Notes under the pieces: model-generated
The model's database searches: none
Told to the model about the DNA's origin: nothing
What the model saw: only the letters and a program-made list of their open reading frames with translations
Made by a program: the position numbers and the translations under genes
Shown: positions 45,267-53,494 of the stretch, piece by piece
Layout of the letters: every line of letters begins with the position of its first letter
Numbering within the stretch: position 1 is the stretch's first letter
NCBI GenBank assembly: GCA_934466475.1
Contig: CAKSLI010000003.1
Coordinates: forward strand, 124,001 to 188,000
Source: an uncultured Oscillospiraceae bacterium
Lineage (GTDB): Bacteria > Bacillota > Clostridia > Oscillospirales > Ruminococcaceae
Direction: 5' to 3'
DNA: 64,000 bases

Positions 45267-46207
45267 CTCTTGTCCTCCTTGAGTTCTCCGCACTGGCTCA
45301 GATATCTGCGCACCTCGCTGATATACACGTCTCCGATATCGCTGAGCATGCTGTGCTTCTTGACTATATAGCCGATCTCCATTATCGTGTTGCGGTTATG
45401 CTCGTCCTCGCGGAACGGCACTGCGCGGAAATCGCTGCCGTTGAGCTCCTCGCAGATTATTCCGGAGCAGAGCGTGTAGCCGTTAAGTCCTATCATAAGG
45501 TTCAGCTGGGTCGCGCGGTCGCTGCTGCGTATCATACGCGGGTAGTCGTTATCGGTGAGTATCTCCTCCGCAAGGAATCCGGAAGCGCCGTCCCCCTGCT
45601 CGAAAACCATGCAGGGATAATCCGCCAGCTGCTCTATCCCTATGGAGCTTTCTCCGGCAAGAGGGTGGTGCTTCCACAGGTAAACGTAGGCGCGGCAGTC
45701 AATGAGCGGCACGAATTCCAGTTCCTGCTCACGCAGGAGCCGCTCGATTATCTTTCGGTTGTAATCGCACTGGTAGATTATTCCTATCTCACTGCGGAAG
45801 CTGCCGACATCATTCAGCACGTCCATGGTGCGGGTCTCGCGGATGGCGAACTCAAAATTCAGTGTGCCGAAGCGCTTGACCATTTCAACGAACGCTTTCA
45901 CCGCGAACGAATAGTGCTGGGTCGATACGCCGAACTTGCGCTTCACATTCCCGGAACCGCCGTATTTCTGCCGCAGGATATCGTACTGCTGGCAGACCTG
46001 CCGAACATACATCAGGAAATCGGCGCCCTCGGCCGTGACAGAGACTCCGCGGCTTCCCCTGACGAAAATCTGTATTCCGGATTCCTTTTCGAGCTCCCTG
46101 ACCGCGCTGGTGAGAGACGGCTGGGAAACGAACAGCTTTTCAGCCGCCTTGTTCATTGACCCCTCGTCAGCGATAGCCAGGACGTATTTCATCTGCTGTA
46201 ATGTCAT
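45263..46207 (-). CDS. LysR-family transcriptional regulator
   Basis: About 314 residues. The winged helix-turn-helix is at residues 1-60 (MTLQQMKYVLAIADEGSMNKAAEKLF, VSQPSLTSAVRELEKESG). A LysR substrate-binding domain follows from about residue 90. ATG 46207 has GGAGA at proper distance; a longer frame would run into its promoter region. LysR targets usually lie divergently upstream, but here the neighbour is bacteriohemerythrin on the same strand, separated by a hairpin island, so the target is unclear. The coupled small gene downstream is a candidate partner. Confidence 0.92.
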   Translation of the reverse strand: MTLQQMKYVLAIADEGSMNKAAEKLFVSQPSLTSAVRELEKESGIQIFVRGSRGVSVTAEGADFLMYVRQVCQQYDILRQKYGGSGNVKRKFGVSTQHYSFAVKAFVEMVKRFGTLNFEFAIRETRTMDVLNDVGSFRSEIGIIYQCDYNRKIIERLLREQELEFVPLIDCRAYVYLWKHHPLAGESSIGIEQLADYPCMVFEQGDGASGFLAEEILTDNDYPRMIRSSDRATQLNLMIGLNGYTLCSGIICEELNGSDFRAVPFREDEHNRNTIMEIGYIVKKHSMLSDIGDVYISEVRRYLSQCGELKEDKR

Positions 46208-46239
46208 TTTCTTCTCTCCGCAACAAGTAATATGCTTCA

Positions 46240-46268
46240 ATTATAGCACTATATCCCCGCTGTGTCAA
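46240..46268 (-). promoter_or_regulatory. Promoter of the LysR gene
   Basis: Minus-strand TTGACA (46263-46268), 17-base spacer, TATAAT (46240-46245): perfect consensus. Confidence 0.88.
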
Positions 46269-46317
46269 GATAATTTATATCACGCCGCACAATCAATAGA
46301 AATAATCTATAATAAAA

Positions 46318-46340
46318 ATGCCGCCCGAAAAGGGCGGCAT
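46318..46340 (-). terminator. Terminator hairpin, LysR-side copy
   Basis: ATGCCGCCC-GAAAA-GGGCGGCAT is followed on the minus strand by TTTTTATTATAG, so this copy has a proper T run. An identical 23-base palindrome lies at 46569-46591, right after bacteriohemerythrin, without a T run. Confidence 0.8.
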
Positions 46341-46568
46341 CGAGACCGTCGAAAAATCCCCTAAAGGGGCTTTTCCGCCGAACAATCCCTGGACTTTGGG
46401 CTTTGCCCAAGTCCCCAGCTTCGCTTCCGCGCGCACTCATTATCAGCTACGCTGATAATTCGCACACTTGCTGGGATAAAAGTATTTTTTGCCCCGGCAG
46501 AGCTGGGGCAAAAAATGGATTTCAAATGCCCGCTTCGCGGGCAAATTTAGATTTTTTCGACAAGCTGA
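46341..46568. mobile_element. Hairpin-island element between duplicated terminator palindromes
   Basis: A 228-base non-coding segment bounded by two identical 23-base palindromes. Near its ends are inverted repeats GTCGAAAAATC (46348-46358) and GATTTTTTCGAC (46550-46561). Inside are consecutive hairpins: CCCCTAAAGGGG, GGACTT-T-GGGC/GCCC-AAGTCC (46391-46414), ATTATCAG/CTGATAAT (46439-46459), TTTGCCCC/GGGGCAAA (about 46490-46515) and TGCCCGC/GCGGGCA. This looks like an inserted element that split or duplicated the bacteriohemerythrin terminator. Confidence 0.6.
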
Positions 46569-46600
46569 ATGCCGCCCGAAAAGGGCGGCATCTTCAGGAT

Positions 46601-46999
46601 TCACTTGTTGAGAAAAGCGCCGAGCTTCTTGTCCTCGGTGCGGATATGCGTCACCAGCAGTCCGATGTGACCGTTGATCTTCGCCAGGTCGGCAATGGAG
46701 ACCCCGGAATCCGAAATACCGGCGGTTATCTCCCTGAGCGTCTGCTTGTATTTCTCGTGGAAAGCCCGGTGTCCCTCATAGCCCGGATAACCGCTCTGCT
46801 TCTGGAGCTTTTCCTCATCAGCGAAGTGGCGCTCCACATAATCGTTCAGGAATTTCACCATTTCGCTCACCTGTCCCCTGCCCTTTCCGGCGGAACAAGC
46901 CTCCATAAGCTTGTTTGCCGCTGCGAGAAGCTCGCGGTGCTCTCTGTCAATCAGCGAGTTGCCTGTTTCAAGGTCCTTTGTAAATTCAAATCTAGCCAT
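46601..46999 (-). CDS. Bacteriohemerythrin
   Basis: 132 residues, a single four-helix hemerythrin domain with a di-iron oxygen-binding site. The ligands are all present: His in LIDREHRELL, His and Glu in ERHFADEEKL, two His in GHRAFHEKY, and His and Asp in LVTHIRTEDKK. In an anaerobe it probably binds or scavenges oxygen. GGAGG precedes ATG 46999. The terminator palindrome follows ten bases after the stop. Confidence 0.95.
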   Translation of the reverse strand: MARFEFTKDLETGNSLIDREHRELLAAANKLMEACSAGKGRGQVSEMVKFLNDYVERHFADEEKLQKQSGYPGYEGHRAFHEKYKQTLREITAGISDSGVSIADLAKINGHIGLLVTHIRTEDKKLGAFLNK

Positions 47000-47042
47000 A
47001 ACTGCCTCCATGATGCTTATTTAAAAGATTCGTTTTCCTGAC

Positions 47043-47077
47043 AAAAACATATAACCCGCACAGATTGTGCGGGTTAT
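47043..47077 (-). terminator. Terminator of the tRNA-Ser gene
   Basis: Stem ATAACCCGCAC/GTGCGGGTTAT (47051-47061, 47067-47077), followed on the minus strand by ATGTTTTTGT. Confidence 0.88.
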
Positions 47078-47080
47078 AAT

Positions 47081-47171
47081 TGGCGGACAGGGAGGGATTC
47101 GAACCCTCGAACGGGTTTAATCGTTACACGATTTCCAATCGTGCGCCTTAGACCAGCTCAGCCACCTGTCC
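47081..47171 (-). tRNA. tRNA-Ser (anticodon GGA)
   Basis: 91 bases with encoded CCA end. Acceptor stem GGACAGG/CCTGTCC with discriminator G. The anticodon stem CACGATT-GGA-AATCGTG reads UCC/UCU codons. The long variable arm (about 18 bases) and the GGTTCGAATCC T-loop are typical of class II serine tRNA. It has its own perfect promoter upstream and a terminator downstream. Confidence 0.97.
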
Positions 47172-47223
47172 ATTTCTAGGTTATTGGAGCTTTGTTTTTT
47201 GTCGTGCTCTCAACGACTTGTTT

Positions 47224-47252
47224 ATTATAGCACATCTTTTTTATTTTGTCAA
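47224..47252 (-). promoter_or_regulatory. Promoter of the tRNA-Ser gene
   Basis: Minus-strand TTGACA (47247-47252), 17-base spacer, TATAAT (47224-47229): perfect consensus. Confidence 0.88.
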
Positions 47253-47294
47253 GCATTTTCTCAAAAAAAATCGAAAAAAATCAAAAAAATTTTC

Positions 47295-47330
47295 AAGCCC
47301 CGCGTTATTTGGCTTAACACGGGGCTTTTA
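47295..47330 (-). terminator. Terminator of glgB
   Basis: Stem AAGCCCCG/CGGGGCTT (arms near 47295-47302 and 47320-47327) with a 17-base loop; T-rich on both sides. Confidence 0.75.
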
Positions 47331-47336
47331 TGGGAT

Positions 47337-49175
47337 TCAGTGTTTTTTCTTTCTCGGGCGCTTAGGGGCGGTCTGACCTGCCGGGGCTTTCACAAGCTCA
47401 TAGTACGCTGCGGAATATCTCGGTACGCTGAGCTTTACGCAGCCGTTGGAGCCTGCCGTCATAGTCCCAGGGTAATGCGGAGCGCAGCCGCCGTATCTGT
47501 CCTCAGTGGAATCCAGCAGCAGCCTGAGTCTCATGCCGGCGCCGATCTCAAGCTTGTAATCCTCCTGAAGCCGGTCGGAGAAATTCATCACGCAGACGAT
47601 AGTTTTCTCGCCCGGGCAGCAGCGCAGCATGGTATAGCAGCGCTTCAGCGGACTGCTGCAATCCAGCCAGCGGAAACCGTCCGTAGTATCGTCCCAGCGG
47701 GAAAGCGCCGGATACTGCATATACATATTGCACAGCTTCTTCATAAAGTGCATGAATCCGTCGTGCATCGGATATTTCAGTATATCCCAGTCCTGCTCGC
47801 GCTTTTCGTCCCACTCGCGGAACTGCGCAAGCTCGCTGCCCATGAAGTTCAGCTTCTTGCCCGGGTGGGCGTACATATACATATAAAGCGCCCTCGCCTG
47901 CGGGAACTTGTCCTCATAGCCGCCGTACATCTTCTGGATAATGGTAGCCTTGCCGTGTACATTCTCATCATGCGACAGCGGAAGGATATACTTCTCGCTG
48001 TAAAAATACATCATTGAAAACGTCAGCTTGTGATAATGGTCAACGCGCTCGTCCGGGGGCGTCCGGAAGTAGTTCAGCGTGTCGTTCATCCAGCCCATAT
48101 CCCACTTGTAGTCAAAGCCAAGTCCGCCTTCGTCCACCGGCTTTGTTACCATAGGATAGTCCGTGGAATCCTCCGCGCAGAGTATAGCCGAAGGATTTAT
48201 CCACTTCAGTCCGCGGTTGAGCGATTTCAGGAATCTCACGCCGCATACGTTCTCACCGCGGCTGGGGTCTCCCATATAGTAGATGACTCGGCTGATCGCG
48301 TCCATGCGCAGACCGTCAAAGTGGTATTCCGTAAGCCAGTAGTTCGCCGCGGATTTCAGGAAGCTGCACACATGACCCTTGGTGAAGTCAAAATTACAGC
48401 TGCCCCACTCGCTGAACGCGATATCCCTGAACTCGGATTCGTATGTCGGAGTGCCGTCAAACTGGGCAAGCGCATATCCGTCCACCGCAAAATGCACCGG
48501 AACATAGTCCATAAGCACCGCGATCCCGGAAGCATGACAGCAGTCCACCAGCTTCTTGAGCCCCTCAGCAGTACCGTACCGCGAGGTGGGCGAGAAAAAT
48601 CCGGTCGCCTGGTAGCCCCAGCTTTCATCGCAGGGGTATTCGTTGAGCGGCATGAGCTCGATGCAGTTATAGCCGTGCTCCTTGCAGTACTTCACAAGGC
48701 GCGGGGCTATCTCCTCGTACCTGTACCAGCCGTTTTCATCGTCAGGATCAGTGTGCCAGCTGCCGAGGTGAACCTCATAGATATTCAGCGCGTCGCCGTG
48801 CCAGGTATGGCGCTTCTCCATCCATTCCAGGTCATGGAACTGGTACTCCATATCCCTGATAACGGACGCAAACTTAGGGCGCAGCTCCATTCCGAAGCCC
48901 ACGGGATCGCAGCGCTCCGTGATATTCCCGCCGTGAAGCACCTTATACTTGTACATCTGTCCAGGTTTTGCGCCGTCTATGTACAGCTCCCAGAACTTTC
49001 CGTCGCCGGTGCGGTTCATGTACCAGTCGTTCCAGCCGTTGAAATCTCCTATGACAGATATCCCCTCAGCATTGGGGGCGTAAACGCGGAACCACGTTCC
49101 TTTCCCGTCATAATGCGCCCCGAGCCATTTATAGGCGTCAAAGCAGTCGCCTGAAATGAAATCCCGAATGTTCAA
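47337..49175 (-). CDS. glgB: 1,4-alpha-glucan branching enzyme
   Basis: 612 residues of family GH13. An N-terminal CBM48 domain (VYAPNAEGISVIGDFNGWN) precedes the barrel. Catalytic motifs: YHFDGLRMDAIS with the nucleophile Asp (about 290), ILCAEDSTDYP with the acid Glu (about 333) and LPLSHDENVHGK with the transition-state Asp. It introduces alpha-1,6 branches into glycogen. The C-terminus has a lysine-rich tail (RPRKKKH). No other glg gene is nearby; the phosphoglucomutase at 37-39 kb is the only related gene in the window. Confidence 0.94.
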   Translation of the reverse strand: MNIRDFISGDCFDAYKWLGAHYDGKGTWFRVYAPNAEGISVIGDFNGWNDWYMNRTGDGKFWELYIDGAKPGQMYKYKVLHGGNITERCDPVGFGMELRPKFASVIRDMEYQFHDLEWMEKRHTWHGDALNIYEVHLGSWHTDPDDENGWYRYEEIAPRLVKYCKEHGYNCIELMPLNEYPCDESWGYQATGFFSPTSRYGTAEGLKKLVDCCHASGIAVLMDYVPVHFAVDGYALAQFDGTPTYESEFRDIAFSEWGSCNFDFTKGHVCSFLKSAANYWLTEYHFDGLRMDAISRVIYYMGDPSRGENVCGVRFLKSLNRGLKWINPSAILCAEDSTDYPMVTKPVDEGGLGFDYKWDMGWMNDTLNYFRTPPDERVDHYHKLTFSMMYFYSEKYILPLSHDENVHGKATIIQKMYGGYEDKFPQARALYMYMYAHPGKKLNFMGSELAQFREWDEKREQDWDILKYPMHDGFMHFMKKLCNMYMQYPALSRWDDTTDGFRWLDCSSPLKRCYTMLRCCPGEKTIVCVMNFSDRLQEDYKLEIGAGMRLRLLLDSTEDRYGGCAPHYPGTMTAGSNGCVKLSVPRYSAAYYELVKAPAGQTAPKRPRKKKH

Positions 49176-49214
49176 GCTATTCCCTCCGTATGGTATAAAA
49201 TTGTAAAATATAGG

Positions 49215-49243
49215 TTGACAACCTCTGTTTTTTCCGCTATAAT
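49215..49243 (+). promoter_or_regulatory. Strong + strand promoter ahead of the second TetR gene
   Basis: TTGACA (49215-49220), 17-base spacer, TATAAT (49238-49243), perfect consensus. The next coding start is about 280 bases downstream, so the transcript carries a long leader with element D. The -35 is embedded in the palindrome GGTTG-A-CAACC (49213-49223). Confidence 0.82.
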
Positions 49244-49278
49244 ATATATAAATTAGCTTATTGAAAAAAGTATCTATC

Positions 49279-49383
49279 CAGACTGTTGAGAAAGGTGCAG
49301 ATGCTAGGAAGCGTTATTTCGGCTAGGCTTTTTGCCTGCCGAAATGGCGCTGACGACGCAGATGTGCCTTTATCGACAGTCTG
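49279..49383 (+). repeat. Hairpin element D with the CAGATGCTAGG core
   Basis: Outer arms CAGACTGTTGAGAAAGG (49279-49295) and CCTTTATCGACAGTCTG (49367-49383) pair with two differences. Inside them come CAGATGCTAGG (49298-49308), an inner stem AGCG..ATTTCGG/CCGAAAT..CGCT, and ACGACGCAGATG (49353-49364). The two core strings match those of MITE elements A and C although the stems differ. It lies in the transcribed leader of the TetR gene. Terminal arms resemble GTCGA-type ends of the 46.3-46.6 kb island. Confidence 0.7.
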
Positions 49384-49527
49384 ATAAATATGTATTATAC
49401 AATTTATCAGCTAACTTATTTACCTAACTATATTATATAGAATACAGCGAATTAGTTCAAGCGACAAAAATCAGCTTTAGTCTATTATCAGACTTATTTG
49501 TTCTTTTGTCTATTAACGGAGGATAGT

Positions 49528-50082
49528 ATGGATCTGCGAATTCAGAAAACCAAGGCTGCGATAAAATCCGCATTTCTGGAGCTTCGTAAGAAGAAGCCGG
49601 TGGAAAAGATAACCGTGACCGAGCTTTCAAGGCTTGCGGAGATCAACAAGGCTACATTCTACCTGCATTATTCGGACATCTATTCACTTACCGACGAAAT
49701 GGAAGACGAGGCCATTGACGATATCCTTTCCGGAATACAGGGCCTCAACAAATTCTTTGACGACCCGAAAAAGTACTCCCACGAAATATTCCGCGCGTTC
49801 GTTGAGAACCGCCGCACGCTGAACAGCCTTTTCAGCGGATCAAGGCACACGAATTTCTCCACCAAGACGGAGGAAAGGATAAAGGCGCGGCTGTATGCCG
49901 AATTCCCGCGGCTCAGAACAAAGCGGAACGATATCGTGCTTTCGTTCATGATCCAGGGAGCGTTCCACACTGTCGCCGCAAACACCGCCGGGCGTGACAC
50001 TGAAATCTCCGAGGAACTGGATATGATATCCAGGCTGATGGACGTGATCATCTCAGAACTCGACCCTCCTGCGGAAAATTAA
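49528..50082 (+). CDS. TetR/AcrR-family transcriptional regulator (second)
   Basis: 184 residues. The N-terminal helix-turn-helix (residues about 5-52) reads TKAAIKSAFLELRKKKPVEK, ITVTELSRLAEINKATFYLHYSDIYSL, broken by the usual turn; the C-terminal ligand domain is of the TetR_C_7/DhaS-like kind. GGAGG precedes ATG 49528. It is followed, one base after its stop, by the promoter of the fucosidase gene, which makes that gene the likely target. The 280-base leader with element D suggests extra regulation. Confidence 0.9.
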   Translation: MDLRIQKTKAAIKSAFLELRKKKPVEKITVTELSRLAEINKATFYLHYSDIYSLTDEMEDEAIDDILSGIQGLNKFFDDPKKYSHEIFRAFVENRRTLNSLFSGSRHTNFSTKTEERIKARLYAEFPRLRTKRNDIVLSFMIQGAFHTVAANTAGRDTEISEELDMISRLMDVIISELDPPAEN

Positions 50083-50111
50083 TTGACATTCTGCCAGTTT
50101 TGTGGTATAAT
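50083..50111 (+). promoter_or_regulatory. Promoter of the GH95 gene
   Basis: TTGACA (50083-50088), 17-base spacer, TATAAT (50106-50111): perfect consensus starting right after the TetR stop codon. Confidence 0.9.
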
Positions 50112-50157
50112 TTGAATGTATCAGGCTTTATCTTAATGATACATGAAAGGAACTAAA

Positions 50158-52440
50158 ATGAGCAAGACCAATCAGATATTTTTTGACGAACCCGGTGATT
50201 TCAGCCTGTGGGAACAGACTTGCCTCCCGATAGGCAACGGATATATGGGCGCGAGCATGTTCGGCGGAATAAAAACCGAACGCGTGGTGCTCAACGAAAA
50301 GACATTCTGGGCAGGCGGTCCCTGCGGGGCGCGCCCCGACTACTACGGAGGAAACCACCGCGACCGATATAAATATGTGAAGCAGGTACAGGAATACCTC
50401 GCCGCCGGCGAGAACAAAAAAGCCGAGGAGCTCCTCCCCATGCTCACGGGCGATGGAGATTTCGGCAGCTATCTGCTCCTGTGCGATATGGTGCTTGATT
50501 TTGATATTCCCGAGGGCGAGGTCGCTGGTTACCGCCGGACTCTCGATCTCGACAAGTCGCTTTATACATGCGAATTCTCCTGCGGCGGAGTAAAATTCGT
50601 CAGGGAGGCATTTGCAAGCTATCCTGCGAGGATCATCGCGTTCAGGTTCACCGCCTCCGCCAAGGGAGCACTGAGCTTCACACTTTCCCTGGACAAGACC
50701 CACAGCGGGACAGTCACCGCCGACAGCAGCACACTGATATGCTCCGGTGCGGCCGAGGACAACGGAATGCGCTATGACGCGAGATTCCGCGTATTCTCAG
50801 ACGGAAACGTCACCCCGGACGGTGAAAGGCTTCATGTCTCCGGCGCTTCCGAGGCGGTCATATACTTCTGTGCGGCTACGGACTATGACATGAAGTACCC
50901 GAAGTACCGCACGGAAACCGCCCCCGCCTCCTTCACCATGCCTCTTCTCCACACTGCTGAGAGACTGGGCTGGGACGCCCTCTACGAGGAGCACTATATA
51001 GATTATTCCGCGATGTTCAGCCGTGTTTCACTTACGCTCGGCGACAGCGAAAAGGAGCTCCCGGCTGACGAACTTCTGGAAGCCTACCGCGCCGGCGACC
51101 GCGCGGCAATGAACCGCCTTGAAACGCTGTATTTCAGCTACGGAAGATATCTGCTGATCTCATCGTCAAGGGCGGGCTCGCTGCCTGCAAATCTCCAGGG
51201 CGTGTGGAACGAGAGCAACACTCCGCCATGGTGCTGCGACTACCATATCAACGTAAATCTCCAGATGAATTACTGGGGCGCATACAACACTAACCTTGCG
51301 GAAACCGTTCCTCCGCTGACGGATTTCCTCGACTCCCTGCGCGAGCCGGGGCGCGTTACCGCCAGGGAATACTACGGCATTGAAAGCACTCCCGACAAGC
51401 CGGAAAACGGCTGGACAGCGCACACGCAGTGCTCGCCGTTCGGCTGGACGGCTCCCGGCTGGGAATTCTACTGGGGCTGGTCAACTGCGGCTGTCGCATG
51501 GCTCATGCAAAATATCTGGGAGCACTACGAGTTCACAGGAAACAAGGACTACCTGCGCGACAAGATATATCCTATCATGCGCGAAAGCGTGCAGTTCTAC
51601 GTTCAGTGGCTCATATACGACAAAAAGCAGGACAGAATGGTGTCCTCGCCGACATATTCGCCGGAACACGGTCCCGCGACTATCGGCAATACATACGAGC
51701 AGAGCCTAATAGAGCAGCTGTTCATCGACTTCCTGAAAGCCTCAGCGGAGCTCAACACCGACCCGGAGCTTGCCGGAAAGGTCCGCGAGATACTGCCTAT
51801 GCTGAAGCCATACCACATCGGAAAGACCGGGCTGCTCAAGGAATGGTACGAGGAGGACGAACCGGATTTCGACCGCAGCAAGGTACAGAAGAATCACCGT
51901 CACATCTCACACCTTATGGGACTTTATCCCGGAAAGCAGATAAACCACTCCAGACCGGAGCTCATGCAGGCGGCTATCGCCACAATGAACGACCGCGGCG
52001 ATGAATCCACCGGCTGGGCAAGAGCCTACAAGATAAATCTCTGGGCGAGAACCGGAGACGGCAACCGCACCTACAAGCTCCTTCGCGGGCTTCTTGAGAG
52101 CTGCACTTTCAGGAACCTCTGGGATTTCCACCCGCCGTTCCAGATCGACGGAAACTTCGGCGCTTCTGCCGGAATAGCCGAAATGCTGCTTCAGAGCCAT
52201 GAGGGAAATATCGCGCTCCTCCCTGCCCTGCCCGATGCCTGGAGCACCGGAAAGTTCACGGGACTTTGCGCGCGCGGCGGGTTCGTCATTGACGCCGCCT
52301 GGGAAAACGGCTTTATCACAAAGCTGCGCGTTATGCCGAAGCTCGGAGGAAAGTGCGTGCTGAAGATCCCGACCAGTTCCGGAATCCAGATCGTTGAATT
52401 TGACACCGAAAAAGGCAAGGCGCTTGAATTAACATACTGA
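50158..52440 (+). CDS. GH95 family glycoside hydrolase (alpha-L-fucosidase-like)
   Basis: 760 residues without signal peptide, so probably cytoplasmic. GH95 landmarks in order: WEQTCLPIGNGYMGASMFGG, VVLNEKTFWAGGP, SLPANLQGVWNESNTPPW, CDYHINVNLQMNYWGAYNTN, SSPTYSPEHGP, HRHISHLMGLYPGKQI, STGWARAYKINLWAR and FQIDGNFGASAGIAEMLLQ. The acid Glu is in the SPEHG segment. Family members cleave alpha-1,2-fucose or alpha-L-galactose from host glycans, milk oligosaccharides or plant xyloglucan by inversion. Intracellular location implies import of oligosaccharides, but no transporter is adjacent. Preceded by a TetR gene. Confidence 0.92.
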   Translation: MSKTNQIFFDEPGDFSLWEQTCLPIGNGYMGASMFGGIKTERVVLNEKTFWAGGPCGARPDYYGGNHRDRYKYVKQVQEYLAAGENKKAEELLPMLTGDGDFGSYLLLCDMVLDFDIPEGEVAGYRRTLDLDKSLYTCEFSCGGVKFVREAFASYPARIIAFRFTASAKGALSFTLSLDKTHSGTVTADSSTLICSGAAEDNGMRYDARFRVFSDGNVTPDGERLHVSGASEAVIYFCAATDYDMKYPKYRTETAPASFTMPLLHTAERLGWDALYEEHYIDYSAMFSRVSLTLGDSEKELPADELLEAYRAGDRAAMNRLETLYFSYGRYLLISSSRAGSLPANLQGVWNESNTPPWCCDYHINVNLQMNYWGAYNTNLAETVPPLTDFLDSLREPGRVTAREYYGIESTPDKPENGWTAHTQCSPFGWTAPGWEFYWGWSTAAVAWLMQNIWEHYEFTGNKDYLRDKIYPIMRESVQFYVQWLIYDKKQDRMVSSPTYSPEHGPATIGNTYEQSLIEQLFIDFLKASAELNTDPELAGKVREILPMLKPYHIGKTGLLKEWYEEDEPDFDRSKVQKNHRHISHLMGLYPGKQINHSRPELMQAAIATMNDRGDESTGWARAYKINLWARTGDGNRTYKLLRGLLESCTFRNLWDFHPPFQIDGNFGASAGIAEMLLQSHEGNIALLPALPDAWSTGKFTGLCARGGFVIDAAWENGFITKLRVMPKLGGKCVLKIPTSSGIQIVEFDTEKGKALELTY

Positions 52441-52448
52441 TACTGACG

Positions 52449-52478
52449 CGGGCAGGATGTTTGCAGACATTCTGCCCG
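52449..52478 (+). terminator. Terminator of the GH95 gene
   Basis: Stem CGGGCAG-G-ATGT paired with ACAT-T-CTGCCCG (52449-52460, 52467-52478); the T run is weak (TAAATTCTT). Confidence 0.7.
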
Positions 52479-52615
52479 TAAATTCTTATGCAAAAAAACT
52501 GGATTTTTTATGTTAAACCCCTTTATTTTATTTCAAATATATGCTATAATAATATTGTATAATATATTTCAGCTCTCATTCATGAACGAAACGAGGGCAG
52601 CCCGGAGGGTAGATT

Positions 52616-53479
52616 ATGGCTTTCTGCGATTTAAAGCCGGTCAGAGTGTATGACGACGGCAGCAGCATAACTTATGTCATAGGAGAGGTTTTCGCTGTTT
52701 ACGACAGCGCACCTGTCCCGGTCATTTACAGCTGGAATCAGGTTCAGAGCGTCATTGAGGACAAGCGCAGCCTGACAATTAAAACACAAAACTGCGATTT
52801 CGTTATTCCTAAAAAGGATTTTGCCCACACGGAGGACTATTTCCGTGCAATAGCTATCATAGAATGCACGCAGAAAACAGGCGGCTTCGTTTATGAGCAT
52901 CAGCGGCGTATTCTTCCGCTGAAGGGCGACTACATAGAAATGGACCCCGGGCGCGACTGCTACACAGGCACCTGCGAAATTGACGAGAATGACGCGGCTT
53001 CCACGTTTATCATGCTGATGAACTACAAGCTGATGAAAATTCTCTGGCTGCTCGCAATTATAATGATGCTCGTGATATTCCTCGGACTTCATTTGATTTT
53101 TGGCATTACCCGCGAGAATATCCTGTATTTCATTCCGATCTCGATAATAAGCGGCGGAATCGTGACCCTGCTCATTTATCTTATCTGCTACCTCAACGCG
53201 CGCAGAAAATACACCTCTGCCGCTGGCTGCGACCCCGCTTCCGAGGAGCTAATTTCATTCATTGTCTGCCCGTCAGGATTTGCGGCATGCGAAACCTGCA
53301 TTTTTGACAGCCAGGAGCTTATTCCCTGGGCAAGCTTCGACTACTTTGTTGAATCCGATAAGATGTTTGTGCTGTTCAAGGACGGAACCGCCTCGGTATT
53401 CGTTCCCAAAAGCGCATTTGACAAGAAATGCCTCGGCGGTATTTCAGATATAATTTCGCTCAGGCTTGAGCAGAGATAA
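52616..53479 (+). CDS. Two-helix membrane protein with duplicated YcxB-like halves
   Basis: 287 residues, function unknown. Two transmembrane helices lie mid-protein (about 143-163 and 171-192). The N- and C-terminal cytoplasmic halves look alike: YSWNQVQSVIEDKRSLTIKT ... FVIPKKDF against IPWASFDYFVESDKMFVLFK ... VFVPKSAF. This W-x-x-V/F ... PK-x-F pattern recalls YcxB-like/PH-type membrane proteins, suggesting an internal duplication around a helical hairpin. GGAGGG precedes the ATG. A downstream unknown gene follows after 15 bases, so the two form an operon. The -10-like TATAAT repeats upstream (52545-52563) have no clear -35. Confidence 0.72.
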   Translation: MAFCDLKPVRVYDDGSSITYVIGEVFAVYDSAPVPVIYSWNQVQSVIEDKRSLTIKTQNCDFVIPKKDFAHTEDYFRAIAIIECTQKTGGFVYEHQRRILPLKGDYIEMDPGRDCYTGTCEIDENDAASTFIMLMNYKLMKILWLLAIIMMLVIFLGLHLIFGITRENILYFIPISIISGGIVTLLIYLICYLNARRKYTSAAGCDPASEELISFIVCPSGFAACETCIFDSQELIPWASFDYFVESDKMFVLFKDGTASVFVPKSAFDKKCLGGISDIISLRLEQR

Positions 53480-53494
53480 TGGAGGTACGGCAAA

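Noticed and set aside
46249-46440. Short minus-strand frame over the hairpin island
   Set aside because: Spans a terminator hairpin and several palindromes; no ribosome site or family match.
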